In this document: piece by piece, positions 46,334 through 58,600 of the stretch
Layout of the letters: every line of letters begins with the position of its first letter
Position numbering within the stretch: position 1 is the stretch's first letter
Assembly: GCA_963924555.1 (NCBI GenBank)
Contig: OZ004585.1
Coordinates: 3,795,488-3,859,487 of the forward strand
DNA: 64,000 nucleotides
From: Crambe crambe
Taxonomy: Eukaryota; Porifera; Demospongiae; Poecilosclerida; Crambeidae
Reading direction: 5' to 3'
Made by a program: the position numbers and the translations under genes
Notes under the pieces: generated by a model
What the model was told of the DNA's origin: nothing
Databases searched by the model: none
Seen by the model: the letters and a program-made list of their open reading frames with translations, nothing else

Positions 46334-49300
46334 TTAGCAAAGCAAAGGTAAATTATAGCCTATGCAGATGAAAGGAGCCCAGAAGAACCAATGTTCGAAA
46401 TCTTTTTCTTGACGTAATTGCAGCTTGGCTTCAACGATGGCTTGGGAGGGTTTAGTTCCCCTCTTACACAACGCTCTGTAAAAGTGCACAGCAAATTTCT
46501 TGGCAGCTTCATCTAAGACTGGCCAAAGTGTAGCTATCACAGTTTCCGCTCCAGCAGCTCGGAATGCCTGTGCAAGGCTACTAGCAGATTCTCCTGGAGT
46601 TGTGAAGCCAATGGATGAAACGCAAGTTGAAAGGTAGACAAGCCGGGTGTGTGTAAGGTGGATTCCACATGCTGCCATGGCAGTGAGTTCCCCAGTTCCA
46701 GCAGCTGGTACTATCTTACTTTGCTTTTCAAATCTGTAAGTGTTAATCCCCGCCAAAGCCAGCCCTGTGGTCATATCTGTCCAAAAATTCCCACCATATA
46801 GGTTACCCCCACTAGGTTGTGAAAATCCATGGGTAGAGAAGTGAACAAGAAGAGGTGAATTCATCTTAATAGCTTGTAGAAGAGTAGCATTCTTTCCTGA
46901 AAGTATTGATAAATTCAATATTCCATCTTCAACAAGAGAAAGAGTGTCTTGGACTTCTACAGCTTCCTCCAATGACTTCGGGAGGTGGTCCACTTTTTTC
47001 TTCTGTCCACTATCAGAGGAAATGCCAAGACTTTCTTTGAGTAAATCCCAAAAGCTAGAATTTAGTATGCCTCCACTGTCTTCGGGAGTGTCAATTTTCA
47101 AATCATAATCCGGATCAGCAAATAAGAGACACTCAGTACTGATAGAATTGGTAACTGGGTTACGTTCAGCAGCAGCATCAATACCCTCTTTCTGATTGTC
47201 AAGATGGTGAATGCTCCATTCACGTAGTGCTTCCCTACAACTTGAAAGGTAAGAGATTGAGCATTTTTCAAACAGATACTTTCCATCTTCCCATGGAAGA
47301 AGATCCAGAGGAAGATTGCTTAAGGTTATGTCTGGACAGAGATAAAGAAAATCTACCTTGCAACCATTAACGACATTCTTGATTGCTTCAGGAAATAGAA
47401 TATCACATATCTTCCTTCCAATAATATCAGCTTCTTGTTGACACCTGACACGTTTGATAGCATCCAAAGGTGAACAAGTAATGACTTCATTCAGCTTCTG
47501 TGGCCACTCCTTAGTCAGAGGAATAAGTGGATGAAAATTAACTACCGTCACTATTGGGTTTCCCTGTGGGAGCAGGAGCACCAAAATTCCTTTCATACCA
47601 ATATTTTCAGGCATATGAATATTTTCTGGAGCAGTTCCTACAACAGCAATTTCCAAAATAGCTTCATTTGGCTCAAGAATTTTTTTTATCATACTATGTG
47701 ACTGCTGGGAAAGCTGTAGCATCAAAATTGCACCCCACTTCTCTAAAATAGCCTTCTGATCATGCTGATACTGTTGCATTACTGACTCCAGGTTTGTGTT
47801 CACTTCAGTTTCCATCAACTTCCCAGACTTACGAAGCTCATCAATGGACAGGAAAGTTCTAGAAAAGTGGTTTTTTAGCCCAAAATGCATGAGCATTGCA
47901 CGAAATTCGCTGTAGAGGCATTTCCATCGGACTAACATATCTGGCAGTAAAGAAAAGTCCAGCTCGTGTAATAAAAGAGCAGTGAGCAAAACATCATTTC
48001 TGCTGGTGGAAATCATTGCTGGAGCATCCTCAAGAGTCCAAATACCCATTCCAGCTTGTAAAGAGAAAACGCGAAAAAGTGTTTGTTCTCCAAGAATGAA
48101 GGCTTCTAGGGACTTTTCTGCCTGCTTGAGTTTCATGAGCCCAACTAAAACATTAAAATAAAATAAAATATAAATGACACCGAAATATAATTATTTATAT
48201 TCTATGTTCACTTGATACAACTATGGCAATCTGTTCAATTAAAATGTATGAGCAAAGTCATAATTATGCCCATTTGATGATAGCTATTGATTTGTTAGTC
48301 ATAGGTCATACAAGTTTTGAAAGAAAACTGGATTTTGTTATGGTTGTTGATTAGAGAAGTGTAACTTTTAAAGGCATTAATATGTACATACCTGATCCAT
48401 GTATAAGATTCTCAGCATCTCGACATAGTAATTCAGAAGGGCTCTTGGCTTTAACTTCTTTAATCAACATTTCCATGTACTGTGTAACTTCATTTGGTCG
48501 AGTAAGTGCATCTCTTTTTGCTACTTCCCCACTCATCAAAGATTCTTGTGGCAAAGATTCTGAGCGAATAAATACACCACTGGATCTCAATTTTAGTATA
48601 CTTCTAACATTAGCCACGACCCGAATGGCTATGTCCTTCACTTCCTCCTTTTCCCATGCTGCTGTGCTTTCATACTTGGATAATAATTTCTCAGTTACAG
48701 GACAGTAATACTCCATAATCCTTTTGTCTTCCTGGGTTAAAGCTATACCACGTCCAACAAAGGAATCAAGAAGACCTATTATTGTACCTATGTGATGACC
48801 AAGATAATCTTCTGTGTTGAGAATTGACTGTTCAAATAACACTAAACATGCCTGTGAAAGCATTTGGATAACTGTATGCCCCAAGTTCATGCAGTTGAGA
48901 GTATACGTATATGAAAGAATCACCATAACTGCAAGGATCAAAAGGGGACGAACAATAGGATAGAGAATAGAATCAATTTCATCATTGATCCATTTTGTAA
49001 AAGCTTCCGATTTCTTAATGACTGACTCAGGTATATTTCTGGGCAAGGTAGAAGTTTGTGGATCCATTTTGAAGGAATGATCACATAGAGCTTCTACCCA
49101 TTCATTGATGCAATTACCACTAGAGTGGCCAAATGTAGATAGAGTTTCTTTCAGCTGCAGAATAACATCCTGAAAATGCATTTTCATCTTTTCTGCGGAC
49201 ATGCCAGAGGCTGAAGATCGTCTTGATTCCAGGGTGTTAAATAATGTAACAAAATAGGCATCTGAAAGAATTATGGTCCCAGTTGGGAGCCCACCAAACT

Positions 49301-49677
49301 TGTAGAAATCACTGAACAGCTTTTCAGTAGCAATTAACCATTGTGAGATGCACTCCTTGCTGATGCTGTCTCAACAGGTATCCTGCCACAGAAGCTTTCT
49401 TTGCTTCCTCATACTGACGAAGCATGTTAAGGGCCACTGCTTTTCTCATAAAGCCTCGAGCAAACTCAGGGCATATCTCCACACACTTACAAGCATCAGA
49501 AAGAGCATTTTCCAGCTTGCCAACTCTGAGATATGCCAGACTACGATTACTGAAAACTGTATGTTCCATTGGCTTCAGTTCTAGCGCAGAAGAGTAGCAT
49601 TCGATAGCTTCTTGGTACCTTTTCTCCTTGATATACGCATTTCCTTTCTCTTTCTGCTCATTGAAATCTAGTTCCAT
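46334..49677 (-). CDS. TPR-CHAT protease-like protein, minus-strand member (frameshifted)
   Basis: Two exons: 49677-48392 and 48144-46334, with a 247-base intron (donor gtatgt, acceptor ttttag) joining GS|VGLMKLKQ in frame. The N-terminus (residues 1-~110) has three TPR units (EKGNAYIKEKRYQEAIECYS, SNRSLAYLRVGKLENALSDA, ARGFMRKAVALNMLRQYEEA). The C-terminus is a CHAT domain, a caspase-like peptidase fold, with HFSTHG (His) and YLSTCVSS (Cys) as the expected catalytic dyad and a GELTAMAACG motif. One lesion: near 49380, about 8 bases are missing relative to the plus-strand paralogue, so the frame shifts after GYLLR. It is otherwise open for ~1000 codons, so this is either a very young pseudogene or a sequence error. 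It shares its upstream region with the gene at 49791. Confidence 0.85.
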
Positions 49678-49790
49678 GATCCACAGCTATCTAGGGCGTG
49701 CGCGTAGGCGCTTGGGTGTGGTCATTGACACGTGACGTGCGCACACCCGCCCCCTTTTTATCATCTACAGTGTATCAAAAAACAAAAAAG
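49678..49790. promoter_or_regulatory. Shared divergent promoter of the two TPR-CHAT genes
   Basis: Only 113 bases separate the two start codons. The stretch is markedly more GC-rich than its surroundings and contains a CACGTG E-box overlapping a TGACGTG CRE-like half-site (acacgtgacgtgcgc), and a GC-box-like cccgcccccttttt. No TATA box is evident. A bidirectional promoter is inferred from geometry. Confidence 0.6.
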
Positions 49791-52700
49791 ATGTCCTGCC
49801 AAGAAATGAAAGAGAAGGGGAATGAATGCATTAGACAGAAGAATTATGAAAAAGCGGCAAGTTACTATACAGCTGCACTTAGTGAAGATCCGTCCAGTCA
49901 CGCGGTCTACAGCAATCGTAGCTTCGCCCTCTCCCACCTTAGAAGATTTGATGCAGCCCTTGAAGATGCCAACAAATGTATTGAACTGGCTCCTAACTTT
50001 GCTCGTGGCTATCTGAGAAAGAGTGTAGCCTTGATTGGGTTGGGTGAGTATGGACAAACTATGACAGCTGCAGAACAGGGCTATAAATTAAGGGCTAGTG
50101 ATAAAATTAGTTGTGACTGCATAACTCAGTGGCTCGAAGCTAATGACCGTCTTCTTAGGGATAAAGTTGATAGTGTCACAAATGAAATAGGTCTCCCCAA
50201 AAATGTCATTCCCAAGGGTTGCAGAATAATATCGGATGATTATCTTACGATTTTCTTGAATGTGCTTTTATGCCGCTTACAATTCACTACAACTGGTATT
50301 GAAATCGGCTTCATTAGTTCTTGTGTTAGTAAGCTTTTGGAGGAACTTAATCGTATCTTGCAGATTTTTGGTCACACAGCAGGTACCTCTTCAAAGGAAT
50401 GGTTAGCAATGTTAACCTTAGCTTCCAAAGTTGACCCTTCTACTACAAGAGTGCCTCAAGTTGCTGCAACTGCGCTATTTGAAAAGTCAATAGAATTTTC
50501 GAACTGGTTAGACACTGAAGTAGACCATGCTTTATACCGCATTGTTAGTCCAATAATCAGCCTTATAATGATTGCTGTCAATGCTCGCTGTATATCTCTT
50601 AATCTACTCAATTCTGATCAGTCTGTTGTTCAAATCATCAGCAAAGCTTGCCTGACTTTCTTTGAAAAGCCCATTCTTTCAAATCCTGATTACCTCTTGC
50701 AGCATATTAGTGTGTACAAGGAACTACTTGAAGCCTTTGGTACAAGCAACTATGCTTTTACAAAACTTGAGATAAGTTTTGGCCATGAATGCATCAAGAA
50801 GCTTGAGGCCCTTCTGAAGCAGTGTCCCAATGACGAAAATTCAAAGGATCCTTGTGACAAAGCTATGATTTCAATAGCCTTAGCACAAATTCGGCTTGGT
50901 GAGAGCCCTAAAGTGGACCCTGTTGACTATGCTCCCAATAGTGGAAAGGCTCTTAGTAGGATTGGTATTGTGGATCCTGATCAGTTGAAGATATATGCAC
51001 AGAAGAAACTGGAAGCACTTAGACAAGACTTGGACTCTGTAATGATGGAATTCTCATATGAAGATATACAAGACCTACTGAGTTGCATTGGTAAGACTTA
51101 TGTAACTGTGTATTGCTATGGAGTGTTCCTATAATTATTAGGGTGAGCCTGAGTAGTATAATTATGTGTATCTGAGTCCCGCACTAGTGCATACGTATCT
51201 GAGTCCCACACTAGTGTATGTATCTGTTTGATTATTGTAATAATGCATATGTTTTCTTGTGTCTGGTTAATCTTACAGGTTCATTGCTAGAAATTGGTGA
51301 AAAGCAAGTGGCAATCGAAGCCTGTGAAGTGGCTGAAATAAGTTATTTATGTTTGTTCCAGCAGCGAATTGTAAATAACACTTTCAGCCTGGATGATGCA
51401 GCAATGTTCTTTCATATACCACAGACCATGATGCTGCAGAATATCTGCTCATTTCTTACTACTAATAGCACAATAGTTGCCAACGTAGTTGTGAAATGGA
51501 AGTGTATCTATTCTGAATTTCGAGCATGCCTCATTCAACTAGGAATTGGTGGACATTATATTGAGACTTTTCAAGCAATTCAACAGATGAAGGTTAGTGA
51601 TCAAGACACTCTAATGGAAGTTTCTGAACAACACAAAAGCAAGTCCAATAAATTTCTTGAAGAAAAAGGGCAATTTGTGCTCACATGCCTTCTAAAACAG
51701 TCTTTTGAGCAAGTTCAAAGCATTTTACGTCCTGAGCAGATTGTTCTGGAATACTGCATTGAGCGCGAGAGTGAAACTGAAGATGTTGCCTTGAATATAA
51801 CTGGGGTGCTTATTGTCATTCAACCAGATAAAAAACCACTAGCATTCCCCATTGATTTCAAGAAAGTCTTATGCTTAGCTCGCAAATGGGGTGAACTACT
51901 GTCAAATCCACAAACCATTATGGATGCAAAAGTAACAGCACAAGAGCTCTGCAAGCTTATGTTTCCATCTGATGTAATAAACCTAGTTGGGAGCTGTAAA
52001 GTCAAGAATGTGTTCATGTGCCCAGATAAGTCTCTAAATGTTCTACCCCTTGAACTACTCGAGTTCGAAGATGGTGAAACATTAGGAGATAAGTGTACCA
52101 TTTCTTATCTATCAACATCTAGAGAACTACTTCGAAATTTGGTTGTTGTATCAGTGTCAGCAGCTTATGATATAGTTACTAAAAGTGAAGAGGCAAATAA
52201 TCAAAGCAAGAAAATGTCAGAAGAACCCAAGGATGATGATTGCCGACAAGAAGTATCATTGAAACCAAAGTATGGTTTAGTTAGCCTTGATTACCCTAGT
52301 ATGAAGTCTGAAGTTATTATTTCACAAGGTCAAAGCAAAGAATGCATCATAGTTGCTGCTCCCAATTATGACCTTCAACTGAAGTCAGAATCAAGCTTCT
52401 GGGGATCAGTCGTACAAGGATTTACATCACTTTTTTCAGAGCCTGCAGTTGATGTTAGACTAGCAGAACCATTGCCGGGAGCAGAAATAGAGTCTATGAG
52501 AATAAGACAAATTTTCATGAATTCTGCTAATCCAGTGAAAGTCACAGATATTACAAAAGATGATGCTACTCTCATGGCTGTCCTTCAGATCAAGTCTCCA
52601 TTTATTCTTCATTTCTCAACCCATGGCTTTTCTCATCCTTATCCACGAGGATGCAGAAGCTCTTTCTGGGATGACACGTTATCTGGTCTTCTTCTTGCTG

Positions 52701-53116
52701 GTTCAAATACTTATCGAAGAGGAAACTTCTCAAAAATTCCCCCAGAAGTGGGCACTGGGGAGCTGACTTCACTAGCCGCATGTGGCATGGATTTGCGAGG
52801 AACTCGCTTGGTCTATCTTTCCACTTGCGTCTCTTCATATGGACTCTATAGCTATGGTGAGACTATCAACAGCTTAGCACAGGCTTTCCGCTCAGCTGGA
52901 GTCCAGACAGTGATTGCTTCACTGTGGCCCCTTGTTGATGATATTGCTCAACAGTTTGCAGCATACTTTTATGAAGAAGCCTTCAAGAATGGTGTCCTAC
53001 CATCAGAAGCCCTAGTCTATGCCAAACAAAGAATAAGAGAAGAAACAAAATATGAACACTGGATTTACTGGAGTTGTTTTGTGTGTGTGGGAGAAGATTG
53101 CCCACTCTTTTCATGA
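49791..53116 (+). CDS. TPR-CHAT protease-like protein, plus-strand member, intact
   Basis: Exons 49791-51090 and 51279-53116 (intron 188 bases, g|gtaaga...cttacag|gt, phase 1) give 1045 residues. Residues 1-~105 hold three TPR units (EKGNECIRQKNYEKAASYYT, SNRSFALSHLRRFDAALEDA, ARGYLRKSVALIGLGEYGQT). The middle is helical with no named domain. The C-terminal CHAT domain (about 700-1045) carries HFSTHGF with His882 and YLSTCVSS with Cys950, the spacing expected of a caspase/HetF-type Cys-His dyad, plus GELTSLAACG and IASLWPL. TPR-CHAT proteins in bacteria are activated proteases that cut effectors such as gasdermins; the animal role is not established. The start at 49791 was chosen over an in-frame ATG 93 bases upstream because it matches the paralogue's start. 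Likely intracellular. Confidence 0.92.
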
Positions 53117-53745
53117 TTAGTTATTGTAGTAGTAGCTGCATTTTACGTATGCTTTAACTCATTCAATTTTGCTTTCTACGAGTTGTATGTAGCTAAGTTT
53201 CTCCCTCAATCAAAAAGAAAAAAAATGTAGCTGTTGTTGTTGTTGTCTGCATTATGTTTTTACCAACCTCGCGCAGCGCGGATGATGTGGGTGGGCGGGT
53301 GGGTGAGCAACATGCAATATGGAGTCTGATGAGGTGATAATGAGTAAGATTATCAAACAAACACCCACATAGAAATTGGAGGATTCCGAAAGACAAAGTA
53401 CACGTACACGCTTGTTTGGTGTTAGGGCTCATCAGACTATGTAGCACCCTTTGCTTTCCTTGGTTTTGAAGTTGCTGTCTTGCCAACACCTACTTCTCAC
53501 AGAAATAATATATCCATTGGTTGTCCTTGGTATACTTAACATTTCTATAGCTATAGCTCAACAACTCCATCCCATGCAGTGATCATTTTCACTGGCACTA
53601 GAACAAAATCTACTTCTGGAGTCAAAATAACAGGAATACAGATTCAGAAAATTCACATCAATAGAGGGATTCAACTCTTTTTATACAGCTAACAAAATCT
53701 TACTAGACCCGGCCTCACTCACACTCTTAGATAATTGGGGGGCAT
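53117..53745. other. Spacer downstream of the plus-strand CHAT gene
   Basis: Contains a short GTT run near 53230 and a GGTGGGC run near 53290. No credible gene was seen. Confidence 0.5.
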
Positions 53746-53994
53746 CAGGGGCAGATCCAGCAATTTTGAAAGGGGGGGTCCAACATGCCCCTCAAGCAAA
53801 AAATTGGTTAAGCCTGCTAGAATCCCTTTAGAGAACAAACACAAAATGATCAATGATCCGGAAGTTTGGAATAATCGTCTTTTGTGCTGCATTATAAACC
53901 TATTAACAACTTATCAACAAATGCAACTTCAAAATTAAAAAAAAAGGGGGGGGGGGTCTGGACCCCCTGGACCCCTACCCTGGATCTGCCCCTG
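53746..53994. mobile_element. 249-bp MITE with CAGGGGCAGATCCAG ends
   Basis: It starts caggggcagatccag and ends with the exact reverse complement (53980-53994). Both sides carry ggcat (53741-53745 and 53995-53999), a 5-bp target duplication. The ends belong to the same family as the solo end at 16152 and differ by one base from those of the 1.2-kb elements. There is no coding capacity. Confidence 0.87.
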
Positions 53995-54470
53995 GGCATG
54001 GACTGAATCTGAAGTCTCTCTTGCCTGAAGGCGGTGCAGAAGCTCCAGCATGTGCCATGGTGCCAATAAGTATCATGTAATATCTGTACTACGTGGATTT
54101 GGTGTATCAGAGATGCATGTGGTCTCACTGCAAGAACAGAGGAAGTATTGACTTGCCGAAAATTATATCGCTCTCAGTCTACCAGTGAAGACCAAAGAAG
54201 TGCAAATACTGGTGCACTCACAATGGATAGAGCATCCAGCAGTGATTCTGGTCCTTTTCTCCAGTCACTGATGCGTGCCAAAATGTTTACATAATTCATG
54301 TTTACATGGCAAGTGTGTAGCTATAGTAAAAAAATAATAAATGAAGGTAATATAGGGATGGCTAGTGGTCAAAAAGAGTTGAAACAAGGATGACCGTAAT
54401 TATTATGCATGTTACATTGAACAGAGCAAAGCAAATAATTATTTTTAAATTAGCTACAGCTATCTGGCTA
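53995..54470. other. Spacer, no gene seen
   Basis: AT-rich. It contains cactgatgcgtgccaaaatg near 54268, which resembles 43303-43325 downstream of the other sulfotransferase copy, so the duplicated block includes some 3' flank. Confidence 0.5.
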
Positions 54471-55277
54471 CTAAACAGTCATGCGAAATTTGTGCATGGT
54501 CTCATAAAAAGGCATTGCTTTCTGAATTTCTTCCTCCACAATAGGAGGGACTTCAAAAGAAGAATCTTTAATAGTGTCTTTTCGGATACCTTTATTGAAA
54601 CCAGAGCTGTACATTGCATTCCAGTGCCAATCCTCATAATGTATGTACTCGGCCCAATCTTGTACAATTCCAGGTGACCAGGTAAGCATCTGTTTATCAT
54701 ATGGTAGACCTGTTTCCATACAATACTGCTGCATGATAGATTCAGGATTTTCCAAGAGATCAACTGTATCGATAACAGTAATGGGTCTCCCAGTGTTTTG
54801 AAGAAACTGAAATAATTCATAAAGCTTAGAATAAGCGTCTCTAACTAAAAAAGTAAAACCATTCTTCATACAAACTTTCCAAAACGATAATATTGCTTCA
54901 CGAGGATTTCTTATCAAAAAGCTGTGCTTAAAAGTAGAAAAATTACCTTCTACATATTTGGAATACCGCTCCTTTGGAATAAAAAATGCCATGTTCTTTA
55001 CAAACACAGCATTGGAGCCTTCGTACTTTGCAAGTAGCCTCTGATCAACATAGTCATAAGTATACGAGGCGTACTTTATCAGTTTGTCAGTAAGCTTATC
55101 AATATCATAAATGTTTTTCAGAGTCCTCTCTGGCCCGAAAAAAAACGCATCCTGATGTGGTTCATACATCACTTTTACTTTACTGAGCTCACGCACAGAT
55201 CTCTCAAAAACACTTGACGAAGATCTTGGAGTTGTCCAAAGTATCACACGGGTAGAAGGTACCAGTTCTGCCTCCAT
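54471..55277 (-). CDS. Sulfotransferase-like protein, intact copy
   Basis: A single-exon frame of 268 codons. Residues 11-22 (VILWTTPRSSSS) match the 5'-phosphosulfate-binding loop of PAPS-dependent sulfotransferases. Residues 119-133 (SFLIRNPREAILSFW), with Arg123 and Ser131, match the 3'-phosphate-binding segment. The length is near the usual 260-300 residues for soluble members. There is no signal peptide or membrane helix, so it is probably cytosolic; the acceptor substrate is unknown. The ATG at 55277 is the first in frame and leaves ten residues before the loop. A second copy on the same strand at 43740-44515 is broken, and the CHAT gene pair lies between the two. The call as sulfotransferase rests on these two motifs only. 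Confidence 0.8.
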   Translation of the reverse strand: MEAELVPSTRVILWTTPRSSSSVFERSVRELSKVKVMYEPHQDAFFFGPERTLKNIYDIDKLTDKLIKYASYTYDYVDQRLLAKYEGSNAVFVKNMAFFIPKERYSKYVEGNFSTFKHSFLIRNPREAILSFWKVCMKNGFTFLVRDAYSKLYELFQFLQNTGRPITVIDTVDLLENPESIMQQYCMETGLPYDKQMLTWSPGIVQDWAEYIHYEDWHWNAMYSSGFNKGIRKDTIKDSSFEVPPIVEEEIQKAMPFYETMHKFRMTV

Positions 55278-55697
55278 GTGTTCAGCGTGGATATTTTATC
55301 TAGATGTGCAGAGATCTTTCTAGTAGAGCAGTGGTTCTACTGATGGATCTTGACCTGCTCCGCCCTCATGCTTGCTGAGATAGACTATTAGAGTGCACGT
55401 GAAAATTGACGACCTGCGCTGCACCACAGCTATTATATCTCACCTCAGAAAACTGGCTCTTGATGTTTTATTCTTCTAGCTAGGTAATTATAAATATCCT
55501 CTTTCTTTATTGCTTCAGGTGGTACATTTTCATACGTAAATAAAAAACATCCTTTTGTTATGAAAGGTTTCATTTGAATGATGATAAAGTATGGCAGTTT
55601 AGGAACAAAAAATAATAGTCCCGTCCTTTTTAGCATTTCAACAGCTTATCATACGTACAAGGTGAGCAGAGTATACTAAAGCCTATAGATATCTAAC
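55278..55697. other. Spacer between the sulfotransferase-like gene and MRPS5
   Basis: A 63-codon minus-strand frame at 55445-55636 has no recognisable motif, and I do not support it as a gene. The 3' ends and polyadenylation signals were not located. Confidence 0.5.
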
Positions 55698-58600
55698 TTA
55701 TAAGAGCTGCATTGCAGTTAGCTTGGCTTTCATTTCAGGACCATCTCGAGACCTTGGTACAGCAACAACTGTTGGACGGTGGTAGGTTTCTCTGCTAAAT
55801 TCCACCACAAATCTGTTGCTTTTATCTGCCAAGTTTTGATGAGATACCTGCAGTTATAATTATACAGCACTTTAAAGAAATCAGTACTGTATAACCAGCT
55901 GCCTTATACTATTTTGCTAGCTAGGAAAGTAGCAAGGAGACAGTAATTGTGAATTAGCCACTAATTTTTCAATTGTGAATTTAAAGACTTCATCAAAAAG
56001 CAGGGTTCTCCCCGAAGGGTGTTAGAGACCACTATGATGGGGCCCATTTTTCTTTCATTTGGTTAAAACAATGTATTTAATAGCCACAAGATTATCAAAA
56101 TCCTTTCAAGCATCACTCTGATCAGTTTCACTGGGGAGAACCCTGAAAAGTGATATGGCAGAATTTGGATAGCTACAATTGTTAAAAAACAACAACAAAA
56201 ACAAAAACAATTTATCAGTGATAGTAAATGAAGTGTAGCTACAACAACGTCTGTACCTGTGATGTCAATCCTTTCATTGCTGCTCTGACAATATTCAGTG
56301 GATTGGTAGAGCCAATGATTTTAGCACGTGCATCTTTGATGCCAGCTAATTGGCAGATGAGTGTTATTATTCTATGACAGCTCAATCCTGTACCTGTACA
56401 TACAAAAGATCATTACCAAAATACCACTCTCAAAAAGATCATTACCAAAATACCACTCTTATTAAAGATAAAAAAGATCATTACCTTCTCATCAAAGTAG
56501 ATGATTGATATAGTCTAGTTATGGTTATAGAATGAACTATTGGCCACTACCTCACATACGTATTTCCAATCTTCAATAACAGTGACATGCACGAATTACT
56601 TTCATTTGGGGTGTTGTTCTTTGGACGTTAGTCTTACAGATAAACACATGATAGGATCTTGAATAAATTGATATGTCCATTGAATTTATGAACTAGCATA
56701 GCATACAGGGCTCTGTAGGCTGAACAAAATGCCAGATGAAAAAGCTTATCATGGTGAGACTTCATTGGAGGGTTGAATATTACTGTTACTCACACTTACA
56801 AAATGTTTATTGAACCTTGGCATACATAGCAACACTTACCTCTGACTCTTCTTTCAAACTGAACATTAGTGCAGCAGTATTTGACTTTGATGTTATGATA
56901 AACTACATGATCAAAAAGAAGTTCAATCAATGAATATAGTTTCATCTTGAACTGACTTGTGTGATCTTGGTATCTTGGAATATAGAGAAGATGAGTAAGG
57001 GCTTTATTCTTTGCCTGTGTACGAAATAGAATGAAAATCGATTGTTTAAGTACATGTAGCATGTCATGTATGTACATGTATCACATATCATGTATGTACA
57101 TGTAGCACGTCATGTACGTACATGTAGCACGTCATGTACGTACATGTAGCACGTCATGTACGTACATGTAGCACGTCATGTACGTACATGTAGCACGTCA
57201 TGTACGTACATGTAGCACGTCATGTACGTACATGTAGCACGTCATGTACGTACATGTAGCACGTCATGTACGTACATGTAGCACGTCATGTACGTACATG
57301 TAGCACGTCATGTACGTACATGTAGCACGTCATGTACGTACATGTAGCACGTCATGTACGTACATGTAGCACGTCATGTACGTACATGTAGCACGTCATG
57401 TACGTACATGTAGCACGTCATGTACGTACATGTAGCACGTCATGTACGTACATGTAGCACGTCATGTACGTACATGTAGCACGTCATGTATGTACATGTA
57501 GCATGTCATGTACATACAGTAGTATGTACTAAACAGAAGAAATCAGTAATTTTAATGTGCTCTTGTGCTTGCTTATAATTACTGTGGAACCTCTATACTA
57601 TATACTGTATATACATACGTAGTGGACACTTTGGGACTAGCTATTTTGTCCTACTTAATGGAGAGGTTTCCACTCTTCAGTGGTTCAATTTGTATTAAAT
57701 GGTTTGGTTTGAAAAATGTCCCTAATAGTGCCTTGTGTCCATAATATAGAGAGTTAACTAAGAAAGGTTCCATATATTAGACATGTGATATTTTCAATGA
57801 TTTTATGTACCTTTCGAATTGCTGTTTTAGGGAAGTCACCTTTTCCTACAGCAAAACCTGTTAACAGAGATTTGAAAATTAGTACACGTACACATAATCA
57901 GCCCACACTCTATTATAACATACCAACTGCTCCCTTCCTGTTGCCAATAACAACCAGTGCACTCACGGTCTTTTCTCTACCACCACGAGTCATATTAGTC
58001 ACCCGCTTCAACTGTTTAGAACATCATAAGTGAAATGGGTCACACACGTACGTATGACATGTACGTATATACTGAGGTATAGGTTTCTACAGCATAAAAC
58101 ATTAATTTAACCTAATCAGCAATCCTATTGGTCCAGCATCAACCTTTATATTATGCATGTATATAATTTGGGTGACATATTATTAGTGTTGCAGCAATCA
58201 TCAAGGCTTGATTCATAACCAGATCAATGCCTAGGGTTCACGCTCTGAGCACTGAAACATCGATAAAAATAGCTCTTTTCTTTGACCAATTGAGCTAAAA
58301 CATATTCAGTTTTGAGAATATCTGGTATGATTTTGTATCAGTGCACATGGGGTCATCAATACATAGAGTGTTTTCACACTCTGACAATGGCAGTCTGTTT
58401 TAGCTTGCCATCTTCCCTATCCAGTATTGGTCCAGCATTAATTTTATCGACTGTTCTAGGAGGTTGATAAGTGATTTATTAACCCATTAACTAATTAAAC
58501 CGAAATCACTGTCAACACTCCCACACACGTAAACAAACCTCCAAAATATACGAAGTGAAGTCAGTCCTGGGAGCTGCATACACGAGAAATCAAAATAGGT

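Noticed and set aside
49698..49790. Upstream in-frame ATG extending the plus-strand CHAT protein by 31 residues
   Set aside because: It falls inside the presumed promoter, and the paralogue starts at the position matching 49791; the extension has no TPR or targeting features.
57053..57517. CRISPR-like array of 22-base repeats
   Set aside because: The repeats are head to tail with no spacers and lie in a nuclear intron: a minisatellite.
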